DNA from: CAJINA01 sp964647585 | GTDB lineage: Bacteria; Desulfobacterota; Desulfobacteria; Desulfobacterales; CAJINA01 | Direction: 5' to 3' | NCBI GenBank assembly: GCA_964647585.1 | Contig: CAZYGG010000005.1 | Coordinates: forward strand, 31,465-95,464 | Length of the DNA stretch: 64,000 bases | In this document: in pieces, positions 35,244 to 44,908 of the stretch | Layout of the letters: each line of letters begins with the position of its first letter | Numbering within the stretch: the first letter of the stretch is position 1 | The notes under the pieces: model-generated | The model's database searches: none | What the model saw: the letters and a program-made list of their open reading frames with translations, nothing else | Told to the model about the DNA's origin: nothing | Translations under genes and position numbers: made by a program

Positions 35244-36536
35244 CTAATCCATTTCAAACGCTCTTTCGCCGTGGATGGAGCTGTCGAGTCCGACGATCTC
35301 TTCTTCCTCATCGACCCGGAGGCCGCCGGTGATCAACTTGGTTACATAGATTACCACCAGGGTTCCGACGGCGCTGAAAACAGCGGTTCCGACGATGGAG
35401 AGAAACTGGGTCCAGACCTGCCCGGGATTACCATAAAAAAGACCCGCCGCTCCATTGACTGCGGGACAGGCGAAAAGGCCGGTGGCCAGAGCCCCCCACA
35501 TTCCGCACATACCGTGCACCCCGAAAGCGTCCAGGGAATCATCGTAACCCACTTTCTGTTTGAGGACGGCCACGCTGAAAAACCCTAAAAGCCCGGCTAC
35601 CAGTCCGATAACCAGCGAGCCTGGGAGGTTTACGAACCCGGCTGCCGGAGTGATGCCCACCAGGCCGGCCACGATGCCCGACGCGATGCCCAGCACCGTC
35701 GGTTTTTTACTGTGGACCCATTCGGCGAACATCCAGGAAATGGCCCCCATGGCGGCCGCGGTGTTGGTAACCAGAAATGCCGATGCGGCCACGCCGTCGG
35801 CGGCCAGCTGGCTGCCCGCGTTGAAACCGAACCAGCCGAACCACAGGAGCGCGGCGCCAAGGGCGGTCAGGGCGATACTGGAGGGAAACATCGATTCCTT
35901 GCCGTAGCCTTTCCGTTTGCCCAGCACGATTGAAAGGACGAGGCCCGCGACACCGGCGTTGATGTGGACCACCGTGCCGCCGGCAAAATCGAGGGCGCCG
36001 ATTTGAGACATCCAGCCGCCGCCCCAGGCCCAGTTACAGACTGGGCTGTAGATAAACGTTGCCCAGAGGACGGTAAAAACAATCCAGGAGGAGAACTTCA
36101 TGCGATCAACGATGGCACCCAGTATCAGGGCCACGGTAATGCAGGCAAAGGTCATCTGAAACAGGACGAACACAATCGTAGGGATCGATCCGGAGAGGCT
36201 ATTGACGTCTATACCCGCCAGGAACAGGTGGTTCAGGCTGCCAATCAGAGAACTCGCGCTTTCGCCAAAGGCAAGGGAGTACCCCCAGAGTACCCAGACA
36301 ACGCTGACGATGCAGTAAGTCACAAACGTCATGGCCAGCGTGTTTAATAAATTTTTATATCTGGACATACCACCGTAAAAGAGCGCCAGCCCCGCCGGGG
36401 TCATCATCATGACCAGGGCGGTTGAGACAATAATCCAGGCCGTGTCCCCGGAGTTCAGGGTGCCCTCGTCAGCCAATGCTGAGGAAAACGGATACAATAG
36501 CAGGAACAGGGACATAAACAGGCGTTTCAGCTTCAT
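35244..36536 (-). CDS. amtB: Ammonium transporter AmtB
   Basis: The 430-residue protein has an N-terminal signal peptide (MKLKRLFMSLFLLLYPFSSALA) shown here as MKLKRLFMSL then FLLLYPFSSALA, and eleven membrane helices typical of Amt. The twin histidines of the pore lie in GGTVVHINAG and DAFGVHGMCG, and the Asp of the recruitment site in GALDFAGG. It conducts ammonium or ammonia across the inner membrane. AAGGAG precedes the ATG. A sigma-54 promoter lies 125-141 bases upstream, the usual arrangement for nitrogen-controlled amtB. The PII gene glnK that normally accompanies it is not next to it in this window. Confidence 0.95.
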   Translation of the reverse strand: MKLKRLFMSLFLLLYPFSSALADEGTLNSGDTAWIIVSTALVMMMTPAGLALFYGGMSRYKNLLNTLAMTFVTYCIVSVVWVLWGYSLAFGESASSLIGSLNHLFLAGIDVNSLSGSIPTIVFVLFQMTFACITVALILGAIVDRMKFSSWIVFTVLWATFIYSPVCNWAWGGGWMSQIGALDFAGGTVVHINAGVAGLVLSIVLGKRKGYGKESMFPSSIALTALGAALLWFGWFGFNAGSQLAADGVAASAFLVTNTAAAMGAISWMFAEWVHSKKPTVLGIASGIVAGLVGITPAAGFVNLPGSLVIGLVAGLLGFFSVAVLKQKVGYDDSLDAFGVHGMCGMWGALATGLFACPAVNGAAGLFYGNPGQVWTQFLSIVGTAVFSAVGTLVVIYVTKLITGGLRVDEEEEIVGLDSSIHGERAFEMD

Positions 36537-36660
36537 ATGATACTCTCCTTTGTCATTCCGGTCTTAGGGGCTGATTCTAAATTAGGATCTTTGACCAAAA
36601 GACAATTTAGAAACAGTCACCAATCGATGCTGTGTCGTGAACGCAATTTAAAGGATATAT

Positions 36661-36677
36661 AGCAAGGCAGGTGCCAA
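36661..36677 (-). promoter_or_regulatory. Sigma-54 promoter of amtB
   Basis: On the minus strand the site reads TTGGCACCTGCCTTGCT, with GG and GC elements 12 bases apart, matching the TGGCAC-N5-TTGC consensus. The predicted transcript would start near 36650 and have a leader of about 114 bases. A 9-bp inverted repeat (TTCTAAATT 36575-36583, AATTTAGAA 36604-36612) lies in that leader. Confidence 0.85.
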
Positions 36678-36710
36678 CGGCGTTGGTTTGAAGGATATAT
36701 ATTGTATTAT

Positions 36711-36737
36711 ATTGTAAATAAAGCGTAATTTTACAAT
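36711..36737. promoter_or_regulatory. Inverted repeat upstream of the amtB promoter
   Basis: ATTGTAAA (36711-36718) and TTTACAAT (36730-36737) are perfect complements about 35-75 bases upstream of the sigma-54 core. The position suits an activator site, but the sequence is not a typical NtrC box. Confidence 0.4.
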
Positions 36738-36945
36738 TTAGAACAATGGCTGGAGGAGGATATTGCCCTGGCAGGCGAACAGGTTTTTACAAAGAAGTCA
36801 TTTTATATTGAATAAAATACATTTTTGTAATAAATACAGAAAGTTCAATTTTGTCCGGCCCGGCAAGCCATTACAGGCTGCCGGACTGACATTCCGGAAA
36901 AACACTGCCAGGGGTTGCGCAATTTCGGCCGCACTTCGGTGATGT

Positions 36946-37869
36946 CTATCCGGTCACAAGTTCCGTGCTCAAATAGCGTTCACCGGTGTCGCAGATGACG
37001 GTCACGACCTGTTTCCCCTGGTTTTCAGGGCGGGCGGCGACTTCCAGGGCGGCCCAGACGTTGGCGCCGGCGGAAATGCCGCACAGGATGCCTTCCTGCG
37101 AGGCCAGTTTCCGGGAAGTTTCAAAGGCCTGTTCCACGGTGACGGTGACGATTTCATCAATGATGCCGGTATTGAGTACCTCCGGGATGAAGCCGGCCCC
37201 GATGCCCTGTATTTTATGGGGACCGGGCTGCCCGCCGGAAAGCACGGGTGAATCGGCGGGCTCAACCGCAACGGTCTGGAAATCAGGTTTTCTGGCCTTG
37301 ATGACTTCAGATACCCCGGTGATGGTGCCGCCGGTGCCGACGCCGGCCACGAAGATATCGATCTGTCCGTCCGTATCCTTCCAGATCTCCTCTGCGGTGG
37401 TTTTGCGGTGGACCTCGGGGTTCGCCGGGTTGCCGAACTGGTTGGGCATGAACGCCCCCGGTGTCTGCGCGACGATCTCTTCGGCTTTGGCAATGGCCCC
37501 CTTCATTCCCTTGGGGCCTGGAGTGAGAACCAACTCGGCCCCCAGATGCTTTAAAAGCCCCCGTCTTTCCCGGCTCATGGTTTCAGGCATGGTGAGGATG
37601 ATCCGGTAGCCTCTGGCCGCACAGACAAAGGCCAGGGCAATCCCCGTATTACCGCTGGTGGGCTCAACAATAACCGCGTCGGGCTTGAGCTGGCCGGCAG
37701 CCTCGGCCGCTTCAATCATCGCCAGCCCGATCCTGTCTTTGACGCTGGAAAGGGGATTGGCGGATTCAAGTTTCACGAGAACGTCGGCTCCGACTTCTTT
37801 GGAAAGCGTGTTCAGTTTAACCAGTGGCGTCGATCCGACAGTGGTGGTGATATTGGTATGCAGGGTCAT
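36946..37869 (-). CDS. cysK: Cysteine synthase A
   Basis: CysK joins O-acetylserine with sulfide to make cysteine. The 307-residue PLP enzyme has Lys44 in SSVKDRIGLAM, the phosphate-binding and substrate loops EPTSGNTGIALA and VGTGGTITGVSEVIK, and the PHKIQGIGAGFIPEVL block of true cysteine synthases. AGGAGG precedes the ATG. The serine acetyltransferase that makes its substrate lies just upstream on the same strand, so the two form a cysteine unit, separated by a palindromic repeat. Confidence 0.95.
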   Translation of the reverse strand: MTLHTNITTTVGSTPLVKLNTLSKEVGADVLVKLESANPLSSVKDRIGLAMIEAAEAAGQLKPDAVIVEPTSGNTGIALAFVCAARGYRIILTMPETMSRERRGLLKHLGAELVLTPGPKGMKGAIAKAEEIVAQTPGAFMPNQFGNPANPEVHRKTTAEEIWKDTDGQIDIFVAGVGTGGTITGVSEVIKARKPDFQTVAVEPADSPVLSGGQPGPHKIQGIGAGFIPEVLNTGIIDEIVTVTVEQAFETSRKLASQEGILCGISAGANVWAALEVAARPENQGKQVVTVICDTGERYLSTELVTG

Positions 37870-37887
37870 AAGACCTCCTAGTTCTTC

Positions 37888-38041
37888 AAGTGACTAAAGT
37901 GATCTAAAGTTTGGAGTGATCTAAAGTTAAGGAATGCTGCTGATTATATAAAACTGGCGGAGCGTGGCCAGGTTTCGCCGAAGGCGACGGCCGGCAGGCG
38001 ACTCCACAACTTTAGTTCACTTAAGCTCACTTTAGTCACTT
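37888..38041. repeat. Palindromic element between the serine acetyltransferase gene and cysK
   Basis: The left arm starts AAGTGACTAAAGTGATCTAA and the right arm ends GCTCACTTTAGTCACTT; the arms are inverted complements over about 35 bases with few mismatches. GTGATCTAAAGT occurs twice in the left arm. It resembles a dispersed intergenic element and separates the two cysteine genes. Confidence 0.7.
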
Positions 38042-38055
38042 CCCACTTGTCTGTT

Positions 38056-39003
38056 TTATTTATAAATCAGTTTGGGCGTTTCCATGAATACCCGGGTATC
38101 CGGCGGCACTGATTCGGTGATCCAGACATTACCGCCGATGACCGATCGTGCGCCGATGGTTGTTGCTCCGCCCAAAATGGTTGCGCCGGAGTAGACAATT
38201 ACATTGTCTTCTATCGTGGGATGGCGTTTTTCCCCCCGCAGACCGTCTACCGTGTCCCTGGAAAGCGACAGGGCTCCCAGGGTGACGCCCTGGTAGATGC
38301 GGACGTTTTTCCCAATCCGGGTTGTTTCACCGATGACCACGCCGGTGCCGTGGTCAATGACGAAACTTTCTCCGATTTTTGCCCCGGGATGAATATCGAT
38401 ACCGGTCAGGCTGTGGGCATGCTCGGACATGAGCCGGGGCAGCAGCGGGACTTCCAGTTCAAAAAGCGTGTGGGCCACCCGGTGCACCATGGTTGCGAAG
38501 ATGCCGGGATAACTGAAAATAATCTCATCATGGCTCTGGGCGGCAGGGTCTCCGATGAACATCGCCCGGACATCAGTTGCCAGCAGTCGCCTCAGTTCTG
38601 GAATCGCAGCGATAGTCGCCAGGGCGGCCTGGTTGCCCTTTTCACCACATTCCAGGCAATCCTGCCCATACCGGAAACAGTCATGCCGCATGACATGGGT
38701 ACTGTAATCTGAGAGCATATCATAAAGATCGGAGATCGTTTGACCGATGCTGTACTTGAGATTAACCGGATCTATTTTTTCCTGGGAGAAATATCCTGGA
38801 AAAAGAACTTCTTTGAATTTTACGATGAGCTCGCCCACTGAACTACTGGAACGTATCGGTTCGTAATCGACGTGGGTAAAACAGGTGGGGTCAACACTGT
38901 TTTCAATGATCTTTTCAACGATTACAGGAAGTTTCTGTCGGTAACGTCTCAATATCTCCGAGTCTGTTTTACACGCTGTCAGTTCGTTTGGACCGTCACT
39001 CAT
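38056..39003 (-). CDS. cysE: Serine O-acetyltransferase, long form (EpsC type)
   Basis: This enzyme acetylates serine for cysteine synthesis. ATG 39003 is chosen because GGAG lies six bases upstream, giving 315 residues; a longer frame to 39069 is less supported. The N-terminal helical part (1-170) is longer than in E. coli CysE, as in the EpsC class. The left-handed beta-helix follows, with GIDIHPGAKIGESFVIDHGT and IGNNVxIYQG-like hexapeptides (IGKNVRIYQGVTLGAL) and the catalytic His/Asp in DHGTGVVIGE. It is upstream of cysK on the same strand and probably cotranscribed. Confidence 0.92.
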   Translation of the reverse strand: MSDGPNELTACKTDSEILRRYRQKLPVIVEKIIENSVDPTCFTHVDYEPIRSSSSVGELIVKFKEVLFPGYFSQEKIDPVNLKYSIGQTISDLYDMLSDYSTHVMRHDCFRYGQDCLECGEKGNQAALATIAAIPELRRLLATDVRAMFIGDPAAQSHDEIIFSYPGIFATMVHRVAHTLFELEVPLLPRLMSEHAHSLTGIDIHPGAKIGESFVIDHGTGVVIGETTRIGKNVRIYQGVTLGALSLSRDTVDGLRGEKRHPTIEDNVIVYSGATILGGATTIGARSVIGGNVWITESVPPDTRVFMETPKLIYK

Positions 39004-39299
39004 GTTTTTCTCCATTTTTGTACGGATTAGCCGGAGTTCAGAAGCGGCAGGGATCTGGTTATGCCACAAAGTGGTATCTCAAATAATATAATACCGAAAC
39101 AGTTTTAAGCAAGATTCACCCACTCGCAAACTTTTCACTGGTTTTCACCGTGCCTTGCATTCCATTTTTTTGGGAAAAACCAGACCCTTTCCCGGCCGCC
39201 TCAGGCCTGGCACGCCGGGTCGGAATGTGCCATTTCCTGCAGGCCGAATATTGAAAAATCTTCTTTAATTTCAGACGATTTTATAATATAGTCGCGCCA
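39004..39299. other. Divergent promoter region, nothing distinctive seen
   Basis: This 296-bp space separates the minus-strand serine acetyltransferase gene from the plus-strand hybrid kinase and should contain both promoters. No gene, strong hairpin or sigma-54 site was found. Confidence 0.4.
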
Positions 39300-42200
39300 A
39301 TGGAACCCCGTGCTCCCCATAGCGCCCATAACCAGGGCGAGATGCCGGTTATCGCCAAACCGGAGTGGACGGACGTGCCCTTCGGCCAGGATTACACCGT
39401 AACCTGCAAAATTCTGGAGGATAAGATTCTGATAGTGGTGTCCAGAGGATTTGCCTCCTATGGCGCCTTCAAGTCTTCCCGGGAATTTGTCGACCGGGTA
39501 CGGAATGATGTGATCGGCAGCGATAAACAGTATATCCTGCTTGAGGACATTTCCGCGGTGGAGGGTTTTTCCAAGCGGGCGCGGAATTTTTTTATCGACC
39601 ACATGACCGCCAAACGCCGGATTGGCGGCCTCGTTTTTTGCTGTACCTCACCGCCCCTGGCCCTGGGCATTAAACTGGCCTTCAAGCTAAATCCCACCGC
39701 GTACGAAAAGCATCTGGTCCATTCGCCTGACGAAGCGTATACTCTGGCCAGACGAATACTTGCCGACCGGGGCACCGACCGCCGCGATCCGGTGGTGCCC
39801 CCGGTGCCGGCCGGAGAAACTCTGGCACCGGCTGACCGGACAGCGCATTATGTCGACCAGCTGCTCCGGCATGTGGGGTGTATTAACTGGGAGATGAAAC
39901 CGGATGAGTATGAAGTTGAGAAGATAGATGCCGACCACCCTTTCAAGCCGGTGTTCGACGCCATTTCAATCATCAGCAACGATCTCAATGAAGCCTTTCT
40001 GGAGCAGCAGCGGGAAAAGAAAATCAAACAGGCGCTTTTCCGGGTTTCGCACGCGGTCAATAAAACCTACCGTACCCGGGAACTCTACCAGGCCATCCAC
40101 GCGGCCATTCGGGACATACTGGATGTTACCAATTTTTATATTGCCCTTTATGAGCAGGACAGCCGTATGCTGCGGTTTCCCTACTTTGTAGACCGGGTTG
40201 ACAAAACGCTGCCTGCGTTGAAGCTCGACCAGAAGAAATCTTTTTCTCTTACGGTGGAGGTGGTGAACCGTAAAACGCCGCTTCTATTCCGTAAAAGTGA
40301 TATTCTGGAAATGGCCCGACGCAGAAAAAAGAAACCGTTTGGAGAACTGCCGGAAATATGGATCGGGGTCCCTTTGCGGGTCAAAAACCGGGTGATCGGT
40401 GCCATGGCAGCCCAGAGCTACACGGACCCGGAAAAGTACGATGAGAATGACCTGGCGGTTCTCAACACTGTGGCCGACCAGGTGGCTTTTGCAATCGAGA
40501 GAAAAATTGCGGCCTCTGCGCTGCGCCGCAGTGAGCAGCGCTATCGCAATCTCATTGGTCACCTCAATGACATCATTTTTTCCACCGATAAAAATAAAGC
40601 GCTCGCGTATCTCAGCCCGGCCGTGCAAACGGTAACCGGCTATGCGATAACGGAGCTGGTGGGCAAACCCTTTCTGGGCCAGCCCACCGGTAAGGCGGCC
40701 GCTGCCGAACCGCTGGCTTTCTCCGACCTCATTCACGCGGATGACCGGGAGATGGTGCGCAAGGTGGTGGGAATGGCCCTGGACAACCGCACCTCCTACC
40801 AGGTCGAATACCGCATCATCAGAAAGGACGGGAAGGCGAACTGGGTTCACGAAAAGAGCGATGTGGTCCGTGATGCGACGGGGCGCCTGCGCATTGAAGG
40901 TATTATCGTAGATATCCAGGACCGGGTATTTGCCAATGAAATCAACCGGGCGATGTTCCAGATATCCGGTGCGGTCAACCGGTCCAACAATGCCGACGAA
41001 CTCTTCAGGTCCATCCACATCTCCCTGCAGAGGGTCATGGATGTGTCCAATTTTTTTATCGCAATTTACGATGAAGAGGAAGATACGATCGCTTTTCCTT
41101 ATTTTGTGGACTGTACGGAGAATATCAAATACCCCAGGATTCCGAGGGTCGGCAAGGTGGATTCATTGACCGCCCGGGTTATAAAAAACAATGAACTGAT
41201 ATTCATCAACCGGGAAGAACGCAAAGAGCAGCTGCGGAAAACGGGCAAACAGCCCCTGGGCACACCGGCGGCTGTGTGGCTGGGCGTACCGCTGCGGGTC
41301 GATAACCGGGTGGTGGGCGTGATGGCCACCCAGAATTACAATGATCCCGACGGCTATACCGACAAAGACGTGGAAGTATTCAACGCGGTCTCCGGGCAGG
41401 TGGCCATCGCTATCGACCGGATGATAAAAGACGAGGCCCTCAGGGAGCGTGACAACTATGTTAAAACCATGTCCATGCAGATGGAACAGTTTAGCCTCGC
41501 CGCCGCCTCGGTGCTCTCTTCGACTGATGAGAAAAGAACTTTCCGGCGAATAAGCCGGGCCATAACCGAGCACTCGGATTTCAGGCGGGTGCTGATTGTC
41601 AGCTTCAAACGCAAAGCACCTTTTCACGACATTATTGGTGACAGCGGGATTGACCGGCCCCGGATCGAAGTCTTTAAAAAGACGGATATGCCGCCGAGCT
41701 GGTACAAGGCGATTGCCAAGGCAGGTAGCCGGGTGGGACAATTTTGCCTCTATCTGGATCATACCCGGGCAGAGCTTCTGGCCCCGTTCTCAATTACGAG
41801 TATCACCGGAGGCGACGCACAACCAGGTCATAGCTGGCATCCGTCCGATCACCTGATTGTGGGGATGACCGACGAAAACAACCTGCCGGTCGGGTTGATC
41901 CTGGTAAGCAATTCAAAGACCGGTCAGCGGCCCACGGATGTCACGGTCAGGCCCCTGGAAGTGTTTGCCAGCCTGATATCCCAGATTATCGCCGCCCGCA
42001 AGGCACAGGCGAAACTTACCCGGGCAAAATCCCGCGCCGATACGGCTAACCGCGGCTTGTTGATCCTTACCCGGCAGTTGGAGCAGGCCATGGCCAGAAC
42101 CAATGAAATGGCGAAACAGGCCGCGATTGCCACGAAATATAAAAGCGAATTTCTGGCCAACATGAGCCACGAAATCAGAACCCCCATGAACGCGATAATC

Positions 42201-44183
42201 GGTTTTGCTGATTTGATGCTGAAGACTGATCTGGACTCGAAGCAACGCAGTTACCTCGACAATATTAATAAATCCAGCCGGTCGCTGCTTACGATTATCA
42301 ATGACATCCTTGATTTTTCAAAAATTGAGGCCGGGAAACTGGTCCTGGAAAATAGAGATTTCAATATCGATGCGGTCCTGCAGGAAATGTCCGGTATGTT
42401 TTCAATGAATGCCAGCGACAAGGGACTGGCCCTGACCGTTTCTTGCGCTCCCGGTGTGCCCCGGATGCTCAAGGGGGATTCCCTGCGGCTGCGCCAGGTT
42501 GTCATCAATCTGGTCGGCAATGCGGTGAAGTTCACCAATCGGGGCTCGGTATCCGTGCTCGTGGATGTCAATTCAATGAAAAATGATAAAGTCGACCTGC
42601 TTTTTTCAGTGAAAGATACGGGTATCGGTATTATGCCGGAACAGATAGACAACCTCTTTGATTCTTTTTCCCAGGCGGATGGTTCCGCTACCCGGCGTTT
42701 CGGTGGCACCGGCCTGGGGCTGGCGATCTGCAAGCAGCTGGTGGAAATGATGAACGGCCGTATATGGGCGGAAAGCCAGCCGGACCAGGGCAGTTGTTTT
42801 TTCTTTAAAGCGCGGTTCGGCGTTGCGGATGAATCCCTGGGCGACAGCACCGCAAGATACAATAGCCTCGCGCACCTCAAACTGTTGATCGCCGATGATG
42901 ATCGGGAATCTCAGCGCAAGCTGCTGGAGGCTTTATCTGCTTATAATGTACGCGCGACCGCGGTTACCTCGGGCAAAAACGCTATTTTCGAACTTGGCCA
43001 GGCCATGGCAGCAGATCCCTACGAGATGGTCCTGGTGGATTGGCAGATGCCGGATATGGATGGCATCGAAACCGCGGTGCGTATCAGGGCCGATAAACGT
43101 TTTGACCGGATTCCAATAGTGATGATGACCAGTTTTGACCGGCATGAACTGTTCCGGCAGGCCGACCATGTCGACATCGCCGGCGTTATCGATAAGCCCG
43201 TTAACAGCAGCCAGATGTTAAATACCCTGCTGCATGCCATTCGCGAGAAACCCCAGGTCTATGGTGCGCGGTCGCCCCGCCCCAAGAAGCTTGCCAGACG
43301 AACCGAGGAGTTTCATGGTGCCCGCGTACTGCTGGTTGAAGATAACATTATCAACCAGCGGGTAGCTTCGGAAATTCTCAAAAATGTCGGTATCCGGGTG
43401 GAGACTGCCGCAAATGGCGAACAAGCCGTCGAGAGGGTCCGGGTGACCGCATATGATACGGTTTTGATGGACATCCAGATGCCCATCATGGATGGCTATG
43501 AAGCCACCCGTCAAATCAAGCAACTTCCGGATGTTGAGCCCCCGCCGATAATAGCCATGACTGCCCATGCCATGAAAGGCGATCGTGAAAAATGCCTGGA
43601 TGCCGGTATGGATGACTACATTTCAAAACCCATTGATTCCGAGAAACTCATTTTTGTTCTGTCAAAGTGGATCCCGGAAAAAAATGAGCCCGGGGCCGGT
43701 ACACCGACGGGTGTCGCCAAAGCGCTTCCGGAAACTGCGGTGGGGTCTGACAATCAAGGCACTCGGGGCATGGCTGCTGATGATCTGCCCGGCATCAATC
43801 TGCAGCAAGGGCTTCAAAGGCTCGGTCAGGATATGGAACTGTATCGCCTGATTCTGTTTGAATTTCGCCAGGAATATGCCGGGGCTGCAGCAAAAATGCA
43901 GGGGTTTATCGATACGGATGACCGTGAAGGGGCCATGCGATACGCCCATACGATCAAGGGGATGGCGGGAAATCTAAGCGCGATTGGCCTTGCGGATGCA
44001 GCCCTTGAAATAGAGATGGCCTTCAAGGAGAGTGCGGTTGAGGATTATGCTCCTTTTGTTCGTCAGTTTGAAGCGGCTATCAATGAGTTTATAGCCACAG
44101 CCGGAAAAGTAGAGGCAGTGTTGGCGGCCAGGTTGGATGAGACCGCCGGTAAACTGCCGGAGCGGGTCGACCCAACGGGATAA
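39300..44183 (+). CDS. Large hybrid sensor kinase with GAF/PAS sensors, two receivers and Hpt
   Basis: The 1627-residue protein has no clear membrane segment and is probably cytoplasmic. In order: an N-terminal domain of STAS-like appearance (about 15-165), a GAF domain (about 245-400), a PAS domain (about 410-545), a second GAF (about 550-715), a further sensor region (about 720-900), a coiled coil, HisKA with His957 in NMSHEIRTPMN, an ATPase domain with GTGLGLAI, receiver 1 with Asp1247 (VDWQMPDMDG), receiver 2 with Asp1391 (LMDIQMPIMDG), and an Hpt domain with His1550 (YAHTIKGMAGN). All phospho-residues are present, so a full internal phosphorelay is expected. The LuxR-type regulator 47 bases downstream is the likely output. 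The start may be ATG 39300 or 39342; neither has a strong ribosome site. Confidence 0.92.
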   Translation: MEPRAPHSAHNQGEMPVIAKPEWTDVPFGQDYTVTCKILEDKILIVVSRGFASYGAFKSSREFVDRVRNDVIGSDKQYILLEDISAVEGFSKRARNFFIDHMTAKRRIGGLVFCCTSPPLALGIKLAFKLNPTAYEKHLVHSPDEAYTLARRILADRGTDRRDPVVPPVPAGETLAPADRTAHYVDQLLRHVGCINWEMKPDEYEVEKIDADHPFKPVFDAISIISNDLNEAFLEQQREKKIKQALFRVSHAVNKTYRTRELYQAIHAAIRDILDVTNFYIALYEQDSRMLRFPYFVDRVDKTLPALKLDQKKSFSLTVEVVNRKTPLLFRKSDILEMARRRKKKPFGELPEIWIGVPLRVKNRVIGAMAAQSYTDPEKYDENDLAVLNTVADQVAFAIERKIAASALRRSEQRYRNLIGHLNDIIFSTDKNKALAYLSPAVQTVTGYAITELVGKPFLGQPTGKAAAAEPLAFSDLIHADDREMVRKVVGMALDNRTSYQVEYRIIRKDGKANWVHEKSDVVRDATGRLRIEGIIVDIQDRVFANEINRAMFQISGAVNRSNNADELFRSIHISLQRVMDVSNFFIAIYDEEEDTIAFPYFVDCTENIKYPRIPRVGKVDSLTARVIKNNELIFINREERKEQLRKTGKQPLGTPAAVWLGVPLRVDNRVVGVMATQNYNDPDGYTDKDVEVFNAVSGQVAIAIDRMIKDEALRERDNYVKTMSMQMEQFSLAAASVLSSTDEKRTFRRISRAITEHSDFRRVLIVSFKRKAPFHDIIGDSGIDRPRIEVFKKTDMPPSWYKAIAKAGSRVGQFCLYLDHTRAELLAPFSITSITGGDAQPGHSWHPSDHLIVGMTDENNLPVGLILVSNSKTGQRPTDVTVRPLEVFASLISQIIAARKAQAKLTRAKSRADTANRGLLILTRQLEQAMARTNEMAKQAAIATKYKSEFLANMSHEIRTPMNAIIGFADLMLKTDLDSKQRSYLDNINKSSRSLLTIINDILDFSKIEAGKLVLENRDFNIDAVLQEMSGMFSMNASDKGLALTVSCAPGVPRMLKGDSLRLRQVVINLVGNAVKFTNRGSVSVLVDVNSMKNDKVDLLFSVKDTGIGIMPEQIDNLFDSFSQADGSATRRFGGTGLGLAICKQLVEMMNGRIWAESQPDQGSCFFFKARFGVADESLGDSTARYNSLAHLKLLIADDDRESQRKLLEALSAYNVRATAVTSGKNAIFELGQAMAADPYEMVLVDWQMPDMDGIETAVRIRADKRFDRIPIVMMTSFDRHELFRQADHVDIAGVIDKPVNSSQMLNTLLHAIREKPQVYGARSPRPKKLARRTEEFHGARVLLVEDNIINQRVASEILKNVGIRVETAANGEQAVERVRVTAYDTVLMDIQMPIMDGYEATRQIKQLPDVEPPPIIAMTAHAMKGDREKCLDAGMDDYISKPIDSEKLIFVLSKWIPEKNEPGAGTPTGVAKALPETAVGSDNQGTRGMAADDLPGINLQQGLQRLGQDMELYRLILFEFRQEYAGAAAKMQGFIDTDDREGAMRYAHTIKGMAGNLSAIGLADAALEIEMAFKESAVEDYAPFVRQFEAAINEFIATAGKVEAVLAARLDETAGKLPERVDPTG

Positions 44184-44230
44184 AGTAAAGAATCCTGCCT
44201 TGAGGAACAGGTTATTAAGGCGGAATAAAC

Positions 44231-44908
44231 ATGGCACCCAGAAAAACCATTGTTATTATCGATGACCACCCGCTTTTCAGGGAGGGTCTCAAGTCGATCA
44301 TCGCCCGGGATAAGCTGTTTGACATTGTCGGTGAGGCCGGCGATGCCCGCAAAGGGCTGGAAGATGTAAAAAAACTGAAGCCGGATATTGTGATTGTGGA
44401 TATATCGCTTCCGGATAAAAGCGGTATCGAGGTAACCCGGTCCATACGGAGCCGTTTCCCCGCCATTCGGATATTGATTGTCAGCATGCACTCTAAAATC
44501 GACTATATCGTGGAGGCATTTCAGGCCGGGGCAACCGGTTACATTGTCAAAGAATCCGCTTCCGACCGATTGATTCTTGGATTGGAAACGGTGCTGAACG
44601 GCGAGTATTTTCTGGATAGTTCCATATCCCATGCCGTTGTGGAGAAATTATTGAAGGCACCTCTCAAGGCGTCCCGGGTTGAAGATGCAGATTACGGTTC
44701 GCTCACCCCCCGTGAGCAGGAAATTATGCGCCTGCTGGCCGAAGGTTTTTCGGTCAGAGAGATTGCGCAAAAACTGTATATCAGCCCGAAAACAGTAGAA
44801 AATCATCGGTCCAACCTCATGCGCAAACTCGATTTACACAATGCCATAGAACTGGTGCGGTATGCCGCCCGCCTGGGCTTGATTGACGTTGATCTCTGGA
44901 AAGACTAG
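44231..44908 (+). CDS. NarL/LuxR-family response regulator
   Basis: The 225-residue protein has a receiver domain with phospho-acceptor Asp57 in VIVDISLPDKSG and a C-terminal LuxR-type helix-turn-helix (LTPREQEIMRLLAEGFSVRE, then LYISPKTVENHRSNLM). It lies directly behind the hybrid kinase, whose Hpt domain could phosphorylate it. AGGCGG precedes the ATG. The regulated genes are unknown; the PilZ protein gene downstream is on the same strand but 577 bases away. Confidence 0.93.
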   Translation: MAPRKTIVIIDDHPLFREGLKSIIARDKLFDIVGEAGDARKGLEDVKKLKPDIVIVDISLPDKSGIEVTRSIRSRFPAIRILIVSMHSKIDYIVEAFQAGATGYIVKESASDRLILGLETVLNGEYFLDSSISHAVVEKLLKAPLKASRVEDADYGSLTPREQEIMRLLAEGFSVREIAQKLYISPKTVENHRSNLMRKLDLHNAIELVRYAARLGLIDVDLWKD

